Shown here one piece after another: positions 31,649 to 40,089 of a DNA stretch of 64,000 nucleotides (its first letter is position 1; every line of letters starts with the position of its first letter). The notes under the pieces are model-generated. The model was given only the letters and a program-made list of their open reading frames with translations. It was not told the DNA's origin and did no database searches. The position numbers were made by a program, and so were the translations under genes. Source of the stretch: Streptococcus sp. M334 (lineage in GTDB: Bacteria; Bacillota; Bacilli; Lactobacillales; Streptococcaceae); NCBI RefSeq assembly GCF_000187745.1, contig NZ_GL732486.1, forward strand, positions 611,429 to 675,428, given 5' to 3'.

Positions 31649-31802
31649 TAATACTCTTCGAAAATCTCTTCAAACCGCGTCAACGTCGCCTTGACGTAGG
31701 TATGGTTCCTGACTTCGTCGGTCTTATCTGCAACCTCAAAGCAGTGCTTTGAGCAACCTGCGGTTAGTTTCCTAGTTTGCTCTTTGATTTTCATTGAGTA
31801 TA
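31649..31802 (+). repeat. BOX element (A-B-C)
   Basis: boxA (TACTCTTCGAAAATCTCTTC), one boxB (CTGACTTCGTCGGTCTTATC with AAGCAGTGCTTTGAG) and boxC (TAGTTTGCTCTTTGATTTTC) are all present in order. It lies between topA and the YbaN-like gene. Confidence 0.93.
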
Positions 31803-31893
31803 AAATAATCTTCTTCTAGTTTCGCATACAATGGTGAATTTTGTCAAGCACTTACTCAAAAAGAGCCTGAAATTCACTTTCAGGACTCTCTTC

Positions 31894-33981
31894 TTATTTA
31901 ATCTTTTCTTCTTCGTAATCACCCTTGCTACAAACAACCTGCTTGCCACCACCACGGACTTTTTTCTCCACGAGGAAGTTGCCACATTTTGGACAGTCAC
32001 GACCAACAGGCTTGTCCCAAGAGGTAAATTCACATTCTGGATAGCGATTACAACCATAGAAGAGGCGGTTACGTTTTGTTTTACGTTCAATGATTTGTCC
32101 TTGATGACAACTTGGACACTCAACACCAATCTCTTTCACAATTGCTTGGGTATGGCGACAATCTGGGAAATTGCTACAAGCGTAGAACTTACCAAAACGA
32201 CCAAGTTTAATGACCATTGGACTGCCACACACTTCACAGTCAAATCCAGCTGGTTCATCCTTGATTTGGATTTTTTCCATTTCTTCTTCAGCCTTGGCAA
32301 CCTCTTTAGAGAAAGGTTTGTAAAAGGCATCAATGACACGTTGCCACTGCTCTTTTCCGACTTCGACATCATCCAGCTTGCCTTCCATTTCAGCTGTGAA
32401 GGTCACGTTTACGATATCTGGGAAATATTCAACGATAAGCTTGTTAACAATTTCTCCCAACTCTGTCGGTTCAAAGCGTTTGGCTGTAAGGCGAACATAA
32501 TAACGTTTCTGAATAGTTTCAATGGTTGGAGCATAGGTTGATGGACGTCCAACCCCATTTTCCTCCAAGGTCTTGATCAGGGTCGCTTCAGAATAGCGAG
32601 CAGGCGGTTGAGTGAAATGTTGCTCTGGTTTGCTATTCACCTGCTTAACCACATCTCCAACAGCCATATCTGGTAACATCTTATTTTTATCAGAATCATT
32701 ATAAATGGCAAGATAACCATCAAACTTAACCTGACTACCATTGGCAGCAAATTGAACCCCATTTTGAGACAATTTAACAGCCATGGTATCAAAGACAGCA
32801 GCTGTCATCTGGCTCGCTACAAAACGATTCCATATAAGGGTATAAAGCTTGAGCTGATCCTTGTTCAGATACTTAGCAATACTTTCAGGTGTATTAAAGA
32901 CACTTGACGGACGAATAGCCTCATGGGCATCCTGAGCACCTGAAGCGTTTTTAACCTTGCTACCATGCTTAGAATACTTGCTACCAAAACGGTCCGTAAT
33001 GAAACTTGCTGCTTCATTTTGCGCTACAGGACTGATACGAGTAGAGTCTGTACGCATATAGGTAATCAAACCTTGAACACCAGAACCGATATTAATCCCT
33101 TCATACAACTGTTGGGCAACCATCATGGTCTTTCGAGTACGGAAATTGATTTTATTGGCAGCATCCATCTGCATAGATGAAGTGGTATAGGGTAAAGGAG
33201 CATTGCGTTTGCGCTCTTTCTTATCCACCTGATCCACTGAAAAGTCTTTACCAGTCAGACGAGACAAGACTTCCTTTACCTCATCATTACTAGTCAGTTT
33301 CAGCTTTTTGCCATCCACTCCATAGAAGGATGCCTGAAATTGTTTGGTTCCCTTTTTAAAGATAGAATCAATGGTCCAGTATTCTTCAGGCTGAAAGGCA
33401 TTGATTTCATTCTCACGATCAATGATTAACTTAAGCGCAATAGACTGAACGCGACCTGCTGACAAGCCCTTCTTGACCTTCTTCCACAAAATAGGCGAAA
33501 TCGAGTACCCCACCAAGCGGTCTAGGACACGACGAGCCTGTTGGGCATCGACCAAGTCCATATCAATCTTACGAGGTTCTTTAAAAGCATTTTTGACCGC
33601 ATCCTTGGTGATTTCATTGAAGACCACACGGTTGGCATCATTCTCATCTAAGTTGAGAATATGAGCCAAATGCCAAGAAATCGCTTCTCCTTCACGGTCC
33701 GGGTCACTCGCCAGAAAGACTTTATTAGCTTTTTTAGCTTCTTTTTTCAAGTCATTGATGAGAGGACCTTTCCCTCGGATATTGATGTATTGCGGTTCAT
33801 AATTATTTTCAATATCGACGGACATACTGGATTTCTTCAAATCACGGATATGCCCGACACTGGCTAAAACCTTGTAGTTTCTGCCTAGATATTTTTCAAT
33901 CGTTTTCGCCTTAGCAGGCGACTCCACGATGACTAGATTTTTTTTAACTGTTGATTTTTTCTTTTTTGTTGCCGTAGCCAC
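31894..33981 (-). CDS. topA: DNA topoisomerase I
   Basis: TopA, 695 residues from GTG 33981. The RBS AAAAGG lies upstream of this codon, and a TTG six codons earlier overlaps that RBS. It relaxes negative supercoils. The TOPRIM domain ([18 protein letters not shown], and [15 protein letters not shown]) and the active-site tyrosine region ([14 protein letters not shown]) are intact. Three C-terminal zinc ribbons follow ([33 protein letters not shown]). The third is shorter and lacks the last cysteine spacing. Confidence 0.97.
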   Translation of the reverse strand: MATATKKKKSTVKKNLVIVESPAKAKTIEKYLGRNYKVLASVGHIRDLKKSSMSVDIENNYEPQYINIRGKGPLINDLKKEAKKANKVFLASDPDREGEAISWHLAHILNLDENDANRVVFNEITKDAVKNAFKEPRKIDMDLVDAQQARRVLDRLVGYSISPILWKKVKKGLSAGRVQSIALKLIIDRENEINAFQPEEYWTIDSIFKKGTKQFQASFYGVDGKKLKLTSNDEVKEVLSRLTGKDFSVDQVDKKERKRNAPLPYTTSSMQMDAANKINFRTRKTMMVAQQLYEGINIGSGVQGLITYMRTDSTRISPVAQNEAASFITDRFGSKYSKHGSKVKNASGAQDAHEAIRPSSVFNTPESIAKYLNKDQLKLYTLIWNRFVASQMTAAVFDTMAVKLSQNGVQFAANGSQVKFDGYLAIYNDSDKNKMLPDMAVGDVVKQVNSKPEQHFTQPPARYSEATLIKTLEENGVGRPSTYAPTIETIQKRYYVRLTAKRFEPTELGEIVNKLIVEYFPDIVNVTFTAEMEGKLDDVEVGKEQWQRVIDAFYKPFSKEVAKAEEEMEKIQIKDEPAGFDCEVCGSPMVIKLGRFGKFYACSNFPDCRHTQAIVKEIGVECPSCHQGQIIERKTKRNRLFYGCNRYPECEFTSWDKPVGRDCPKCGNFLVEKKVRGGGKQVVCSKGDYEEEKIK

Positions 33982-34098
33982 AGTATCACACCTTTTCAAA
34001 GTAATAAACTTTATAAAGTGTAAACCATTTTGGCATAACTGTCAAGACTTAGCTCCTATATATGGAAGAAAAGTTTGTCTATTAAGCAAAATTTCGTC

Positions 34099-34947
34099 TT
34101 AAAATTCAAATTCTGCAAGCACATCTTGCCCACTTGTGACCAATTTTGCTCCTTCTTGGATCAAATGATGGCAACCATCTGATAATCCATCTAAAATGCT
34201 ACCAGGAATAGCAAAGACATCGCGCCCTTCTTCCATTGCCCTCTCACAGGTAATGAGACTACCTGAACGCATCTTAGCCTCTGCGACAATCACACCACGG
34301 CAAAGTCCAGCAATGATGCGATTACGGGCAGGAAAATGAAATTTCAGAGGTTGTTCGCCAGGTCCGTATTCACTTAGAACCAGATGATCATTGCCGATGT
34401 AGTCTTGCAAACGTTTATTGGCTTTAGGATAAAACACATCCAGCCCTGTTCCAATCACTGCAATGGTTTTTCCGCCATTCTGAAGAGCAGCCATATGAGC
34501 TGCTGTGTCAATGCCCTTGGCTAATCCACTGACGATAACCAGTTCATTTTCCAAGCCCTGAATGACTTTTTCAACTGACTTAGCTCCCTGTTTGCTACAA
34601 GCACGACTGCCCACGACCGCTACCTTAGGAAATTTCAAGAGATCAAGATTTCCCTTGTAAAATAAAAGCACAGGTGCATCATATATTTCACTCAAATCCC
34701 AAGGGTAGCAGTCGTCTAAAATAAAGAAAGATGGAAACTTTTTAAACTCCTTCTCCAAATGCGTATCGTCTATCTGAAAATAACGTTCCATAAAAACGGC
34801 TGGATTTCGGCAACCTGATATATCTGCAATATCACCCAACAAAAGCTCCTGATCAACATTTTCACCGTATTCTAGGACTTTCAAAATCTGTTGATTGGTC
34901 AAACCTGATTTTTTCAACTTATAGATTTCATAGTTTGTGATTTTCAT
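34099..34947 (-). CDS. dprA: DNA processing protein DprA
   Basis: DprA (Smf), 282 residues from ATG 34947, with GGAG 6 bases upstream. It binds incoming single-stranded DNA in transformation, loads RecA and in pneumococcus shuts off competence. The N-terminal SAM-like region (~1-95) is followed by the Rossmann-type domain with VVGSRACSKQG (~111-121), SGLAKGIDTAAH and FPARNRIIAGLC. The cin-box upstream places it in the late competence regulon. Confidence 0.96.
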   Translation of the reverse strand: MKITNYEIYKLKKSGLTNQQILKVLEYGENVDQELLLGDIADISGCRNPAVFMERYFQIDDTHLEKEFKKFPSFFILDDCYPWDLSEIYDAPVLLFYKGNLDLLKFPKVAVVGSRACSKQGAKSVEKVIQGLENELVIVSGLAKGIDTAAHMAALQNGGKTIAVIGTGLDVFYPKANKRLQDYIGNDHLVLSEYGPGEQPLKFHFPARNRIIAGLCRGVIVAEAKMRSGSLITCERAMEEGRDVFAIPGSILDGLSDGCHHLIQEGAKLVTSGQDVLAEFEF

Positions 34948-34980
34948 CAATAACTCCATTTCTTTTTCTACTCATCTATC

Positions 34981-34988
34981 TATTCGTA
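34981..34988 (-). promoter_or_regulatory. ComX (SigX) cin-box of dprA
   Basis: The minus strand reads TTTTTTACGAATA, containing the cin-box TACGAATA with the usual upstream T-rich stretch, 33 bases before the dprA start. Late competence genes of this group use this -10 element with the alternative sigma factor ComX. Confidence 0.9.
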
Positions 34989-35034
34989 AAAAATCAAAAA
35001 AACATCCGACTATTTCAGCCAGATGTTGGAATCT

Positions 35035-35530
35035 TTAATTTTCGTTTTTAAGAATTTCTTCCAATTTATGGTAGTCTTGGACACTATCGATCTCATAGAT
35101 GCTATTGCCTTCTAATTCTTCGACATAGACATCTAGCTCTTTGATATTGTCCTTAACCATATTGTCCCAGTAGAGATCAACAAATTCACCACTTGCATAA
35201 GCCTTGTCAATAAAGCTAACAATTTTTTCCGCAGTTGGAGCATCCCAGAAAGATACACCACTAAGGATGCGACCAGCCTTGCTATCAACAGTTATGTCTT
35301 GAACCTTGTAGTCATCTCCATAGACCAAGAACCATTCGTTGGTACAATCTTCACGATAGACACTAAAATAAGTCGAACGTGTCAAATCATTGCGGAACAT
35401 ATTTTTAAAGAGATAATTATCGGCATCAATAACATAGCTGTTAGCCAATTCTTCTTTTACGAGATAGAGAGAGTAAAAGTTATTATAGTCAGCGTATTTA
35501 TCATTGAAAACGAGACGAAGGTGGTGCACC
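35035..35530 (-). pseudogene. licC: licC remnant: CTP:phosphocholine cytidylyltransferase lacking its N-terminal third
   Basis: From about 35521 to the stop at 35035 the frame reads as the C-terminal ~160 residues of LicC (LVFNDKYADYNNFYSLYLV to YHKLEEILKNEN). By recall full LicC is about 229 residues. The missing ~70 residues hold the nucleotidyltransferase signature (GxGxRxxP...PKAL) that binds CTP, so this fragment cannot be active. The 5' end runs directly into licB sequence. An artificial TTG start at 35547 would give a fused 170-residue frame with no RBS. Confidence 0.9.
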
Positions 35531-36331
35531 CAAGAAAACAACTGCAAACAAGACAGTCCAAACTACATAACTCACGTTCAAGCCTGTAGCCTTGGCTGGT
35601 TGCAAGCGATTGATAGCGATATAATAAGCCAAGTAGGAAATCATATCAAAGGCTGCAAAGACAATCATAAGACCTAGCAATTGTCCATTGGCCACTTCTG
35701 CAAATGACTGATGAGAGAAGAGCACAATCACAAGATAGGACAAGAATGAAGTCACTTGACGGATTAAGAGGGCTTCGATTTCACTCAATTCACTTTCCAT
35801 GGCAAAGGAGCTAAGGACACTCTCACTTCCCCATGCAATAGCACAAACCAAAGCACAAAGAATCCCAATGTAGAAAGAGTTAACCTGTTCAACCTTATAA
35901 GTTTGAGCAATAATCCCTCCAATAATCAAGACAATCCCAAACACAGTATTTTTTGAAATCTTGTGCTTCAAAAAGAAGAAAGCCAATAAAACTGAAATCG
36001 CAGGATAGATAGCGGATACCGATGAAGCTAAGGAACTTCCGATATACTTAACCGCATAAAGATTGGCCTGCATTCCGATAGGACCAGCTAGCAAGGCTCC
36101 GATGATCACACTAACATTGCGAATATTTAAGAAAATTGAGAGACGAACTTTTCCTTCTTTTACTAAGAGAAAAGCTAGTAAGATAAAGATACTCAAGAAA
36201 TCGTGAGCAGCGGCCACCACAAAGGGCGACAAATCTGTAAAAATCGAAAAGATATAAGCACTAATCGTTAGACCTAAACCCCAGAAAATACCTGAGAGTA
36301 GACCAAAAGAAACTCCATTTTTATTTTTCAT
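35501..36331 (-). pseudogene. licB: licB, choline transporter truncated by fusion to licC
   Basis: 276 residues from ATG 36331 (GGAGG 5 bases upstream). DMT/EamA-type choline permease, about nine hydrophobic helices. The reading matches LicB up to VVFLGAP, then changes to PSSRFQ and stops; those bases belong to licC in another frame. About the last 20-25 residues (the final membrane helix and tail) are lost. Some function might survive, but LicB without LicC has no evident use. The start overlaps the licA end by 11 bases. Confidence 0.85.
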
Positions 36332-37189
36332 CAGAACCTCCATAATATGACAAACCTTTAACAGCTCTTTGGTAACGACTCACACCATAGTCACCAAAAT
36401 CTGCACCTTGCTCTTCTTTGTAGACTGTCCATAGACTCCAAATAGCATCTTGTAAAATTTTATAAATGGCAATCTTTTCACGAGAGACAGGTGTTTGCTC
36501 ACTCTCATAGTGAGACAAGAAGTCTTCTTCCTCTTGACGAGTAAATTCGGACTCTAAAAAGAGGGCTGCCAAATCCCACATTGGATCATTCATTGATGAA
36601 TATTCCCAATCAATCAAATAAAGTCGTCCTTGAGGTGATTCGATAAAGTTTTCAGGCACCAAATCGATATGACAAGATTTTCTGTCAACACCTAAATCAG
36701 CCAGTCTTTTCTCTAAGGAGAAGACTGCTTCTCGAACGGCTTCATAGTTGGAATAAGGAATTTTTTCTTCAATCAAAGATTCATATTTTTTGATTTCTTC
36801 AAAAGGAGCAAATTCTCCTCTTAATTCCTTGCCAGAAGCATGAATAGTTTGTAATATTGGAGCAATTTTATCAAATTTGGTCTTGATTGACGTTGAATCA
36901 AGCGTAATCGCAGATTCGATATACTCATTTACTTTGATACCAGCTTCAATATCAAAAAGATAATTTTTTACATCTAAGTCTAAATCCTTTAGTAGTTCAA
37001 GATTGTACTTTTCATCTTGACGATTGATCAGCTTTTCTGTCCCTTTACCAAAGAATTTAACAATGTATTGCTTATTTGTTGTTTTGGCCAAATAGTTTTG
37101 ATTGGTCATTCCCCCAGTTGTTCAACACTGAGGACTTCCTCTTCTTCACTAAGTAGAGAAGAAATTTTTTCTTTAATGATTTTCTCCAC
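36321..37189 (-). pseudogene. licA: licA, choline kinase with one-base frameshift in a G tract
   Basis: The gene begins with GTG at 37189 (GGAGG 6 bases upstream) and reads MEKIIKEKISSLLS...VEQLG before a stop at 37106. A run of five G (37111-37115) replaces the six needed for VEQLGGMTNQNYL, so the remaining ~262 residues are in the +1 frame. Later motifs are intact: HIDLVPENFIE (Brenner-type catalytic loop) and LIDWEYSSMNDPMWDLA. The stop and the internal ATG overlap as ATGA, so re-initiation could make a kinase lacking the first 27 residues, including part of the ATP-binding loop. Confidence 0.85.
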
Positions 37190-37205
37190 AATTAACCTCC
37201 AGCAC

Positions 37206-38228
37206 TTATACTTCCCACTTAAACACGGTTTTAAAGGCTGTGTTTAAATCGGTTGCAAAGACACGGTGAATATCTTTAATTTCTCTTACAGGTTCTTCTA
37301 GATAAAGGATATTTTTAAGACGATTGGCAAATTTCTTGACTTCCATCATTTGGATGGCATTTTCAAAATCAATGCGACCAGAACGAGAGGACCCAATTAA
37401 GAGCAAGCCTTTTTCTAAGGCATCGCGTGTATTGAGATTGACTTTATACTCACTAACTCCCATCATAAGAATCGTTCCCTGAGGACGAATATAGCGAATC
37501 AAATCATTAATGGCTGGTCCAGTACCATCACCACCACAACACTCAAAAGCATGGTCAAAGGCCAAATCTTCAGGAATATTATCAGTGATGTAGCATTCTT
37601 TGGCAAAAGAGAAAAGTTCCAACTTTTCCCAATGACGACCAATAACCACAATCTCTGCTTCTGGCAAAGTATAGTTGATAATATTGGCAACCACAAAAGC
37701 TAAACTTCCATCTCCGATAACGGCGATTCGGTCCCGCTTACTATGAGCAAGAGTCAATAAACGATTCATAGCGTGCATGCCAACACTGACAAACTCTGTA
37801 ATGGCTGCAACCGTATCTTCGATAGCATCATAAGCCACCACACGATCTTTAGGGAGAGAAACAAACTCTCTCATAAAGCCATCAAAACCACTAGACAAGA
37901 AATGGGTTCCTGTCATGTAGTTCTCATAGAATTCTTCATCACTCTGCATAGGAGGCTGATTGGGAATCATGACAACTTTTTGACCAACTTCGTAGGTTCC
38001 TGTAGGGTCAGAAATAACGGTTCCACATGACTCGTGAATCATTGCCATTGGAAGCTTTTTATTCAAAATCTTGGGATCACGTTTTCCCTGGTAGTAACGC
38101 TGATCCGCATGACAGACCGCCATATAATTAGGACGGATGAGGATATGATTCTCTTGGTCAATAGCCTCTTCCTGGTATTTGACATTGATAAACTTAGGCT
38201 TAGTTAGTTGATAAATTTGATTAATCAT
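37206..38228 (-). CDS. tarJ: Ribulose-5-phosphate reductase TarJ
   Basis: TarJ, 340 residues from ATG 38228; an in-frame upstream start at 38246 lies inside tarI. Zinc-dependent alcohol-dehydrogenase family enzyme that reduces ribulose-5-phosphate to ribitol-5-phosphate for CDP-ribitol. Zn-ligand region CHADQRYYQGK (~44-54), EFVSVGMHAMNRL and the nucleotide-binding VIGDGSLAFVVANI (~173-186) are intact. It lies 4 bases after tarI and 16 before licA. It is intact, unlike the downstream lic genes. Confidence 0.93.
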   Translation of the reverse strand: MINQIYQLTKPKFINVKYQEEAIDQENHILIRPNYMAVCHADQRYYQGKRDPKILNKKLPMAMIHESCGTVISDPTGTYEVGQKVVMIPNQPPMQSDEEFYENYMTGTHFLSSGFDGFMREFVSLPKDRVVAYDAIEDTVAAITEFVSVGMHAMNRLLTLAHSKRDRIAVIGDGSLAFVVANIINYTLPEAEIVVIGRHWEKLELFSFAKECYITDNIPEDLAFDHAFECCGGDGTGPAINDLIRYIRPQGTILMMGVSEYKVNLNTRDALEKGLLLIGSSRSGRIDFENAIQMMEVKKFANRLKNILYLEEPVREIKDIHRVFATDLNTAFKTVFKWEV

Positions 38229-38232
38229 TTTA

Positions 38233-38940
38233 CTAGTCTTTCTCAATCATACTTTTTGCAATCTTCAAATCTGTTACGGTTGTAATTTTTAGATTTGAAT
38301 ATTCACCTTTGGCCAAGGCCACATCTTTTCCTTTGATTACAAAGATTTTACATGCATCTGTCAAAATTTCCTTCTCTTCATCAGAAAGAGATCCATAAAG
38401 GTCCATGAAGTCCTTGCAACGGAATGTTTGAGGTGTTTGTCCTTGATAAAGGTGAGCACGATTTGGAATATCTGTAATAAATTGACCGTTGGTGCTTTCA
38501 ACGATAGTATCAACCGCTTCAACTACTGTGTCCACTGCGTCGTGATTTTGGGCAAGTTGGATATTGTCCTGAATCATGCGAAGCGTAATAAATGGACGAA
38601 CAGAGTCGTGGGTAACAACGATATCCTCTGGCGTAAGCGGACGATAAGCATCGATTGCTTCAATGATTTTCTCAATACTCGTATTACGGTCAGCACCACC
38701 TTTTGTAATGATGATACGATCCTTATGAAGAGGTAGATATTTATCTACAAGATCCTCTGCATGGGAAACCCAGTCTCCATGAACCCCAACCACAATTTTT
38801 TCAATACTTGGTTCCAAGACAAATTTTTCAATTGTATGAATCAAAATAGGTCGATCGCCTAGCTCTAAAAATTGTTTTGGCAAATTACTAATTCCCATGC
38901 GAGTACCAGTTCCACCAGCAAGAATTCCTGCATAAATCAT
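38233..38940 (-). CDS. tarI: Ribitol-5-phosphate cytidylyltransferase TarI
   Basis: TarI, 235 residues, IspD-like nucleotidyltransferase that makes CDP-ribitol for teichoic acid. The signature AGGTGTRMGISNLPKQFLEL (~8-27), the catalytic DSVRPFI (~109-115) and the C-terminal ITTVTDLKIAKSMIE match the TarI/IspD family. Adjacency to TarJ supports TarI over IspD. RBS AAAGGAG lies 7 bases upstream. Confidence 0.94.
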   Translation of the reverse strand: MIYAGILAGGTGTRMGISNLPKQFLELGDRPILIHTIEKFVLEPSIEKIVVGVHGDWVSHAEDLVDKYLPLHKDRIIITKGGADRNTSIEKIIEAIDAYRPLTPEDIVVTHDSVRPFITLRMIQDNIQLAQNHDAVDTVVEAVDTIVESTNGQFITDIPNRAHLYQGQTPQTFRCKDFMDLYGSLSDEEKEILTDACKIFVIKGKDVALAKGEYSNLKITTVTDLKIAKSMIEKD

Positions 38941-38981
38941 CTATTTTCTCCTTTGTCTTACTAAAAAAACTTATTCTCTCT

Positions 38982-38987
38982 ATTATA
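38982..38987 (-). promoter_or_regulatory. -10 element of the tarI-led lic1 operon
   Basis: Minus strand TGGTATAAT (extended -10, TATAAT at 38987-38982), 42 bases before tarI. The -35 is poor (TTTCAT region), as tolerated with an extended -10. Confidence 0.6.
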
Positions 38988-39162
38988 CCACAATCTAGTC
39001 CTATCATGAAAGAAATACCGGCCCTCCCGTTCTAGAATAGGAGGATTAAGTAGTTCTATTATTCAAAGAAACAGGACCATTTCTAGTAATTACTAGGAAT
39101 TCTGTAGTCATTACTAATAAATGCTGTGAAATTTTAGAGTTCTTCAGAATAATATAGTTTCC

Positions 39163-39936
39163 TTAAAGAAAACTTAAAATTAAGATCGGATTGATACTTG
39201 AGGGAACTTTCTTAGCATTTTCCTTTACTAAACGGGATTCATGAAGTATAGCTTGTGGTATCAATTGCTTATAAGCTAGGAGTTTATATTGTTCTAGTTC
39301 ATTTTCGGTCAGAGTTGGATTTTTTATATAAAAAGACTCAGGAAAGTAGCGTAATAAACCAATCTTGCTGCTCCAATATGCCACAGTGAACAAGGTCTGA
39401 TTCTCCTTTAAATCTTCATAACTTGATGGCAGTACCCAATCAAGTCCTATCAAAGCTTTTACTTCATCAAGATACTTCTTCTGCCAAGCCAGACTCTCTA
39501 GACTAGCCGTGGAATGAGATGAAATAATAAAAGGACCTTTGACATTTGCTTGTGAAAGAGCTTGACGCGTCTCAGATAAAACCTCCATCACATCTCTTGA
39601 ATGATTGCTATCATTACTATAACCATATCCTGCTCGCTCCACGATGACTACCTTATACCGTTTCGATAAGGATTCCGATACTTCTTTAAAGTCCAATATA
39701 GGAGAAGCAATACCAGCACCTGAGAGAACTACTATAGTCTCAGGACCACTCCCTTCAACGTAAACATTCATTTGATGTCCATCGACGAGAACTTGTTGCC
39801 CCATAGGTGTCAGTGAGGCTTGTTCCTTTTCTAAACTGATACGATGAAAGATAAATGTAGCAAGTAAGAACAAAAGAATGAAACTAAGAAAGCCAAGACT
39901 ACATTGTTTTAGTTTTTTCATAGCATTATTGTACAA
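39163..39936 (-). pseudogene. Membrane-anchored alpha/beta hydrolase, C-terminally truncated
   Basis: 257 residues with one N-terminal membrane helix (~12-30), then an alpha/beta-hydrolase fold: the oxyanion strand TIVVLSGAG, the nucleophile elbow ISSHSTAS (GxSxG-like, Ser at ~149) and LIGLDWVLPSS. The frame stops after PSSINPILILSFL, where the last strand and catalytic His should follow, and no His motif is recoverable in other frames. It is therefore probably a 3'-truncated relic. It occupies the position between tarI and carB where tacF, licD1 and licD2 are expected. Start uncertain (TTG 39936 or ATG 39921). Confidence 0.6.
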
Positions 39937-40089
39937 AAAATAGATCCTTTTAGCAGCTTAAGATTGATTCTTCTACAGTAAATGAAGTAAATATTCTCAC
40001 AACAAAACGCATAATATCAAGGATTTCAACACCTGATATTATACGTTTTTCTTATCTTACAAGATTTTTTGTTCGACTTATTTTTCTAT

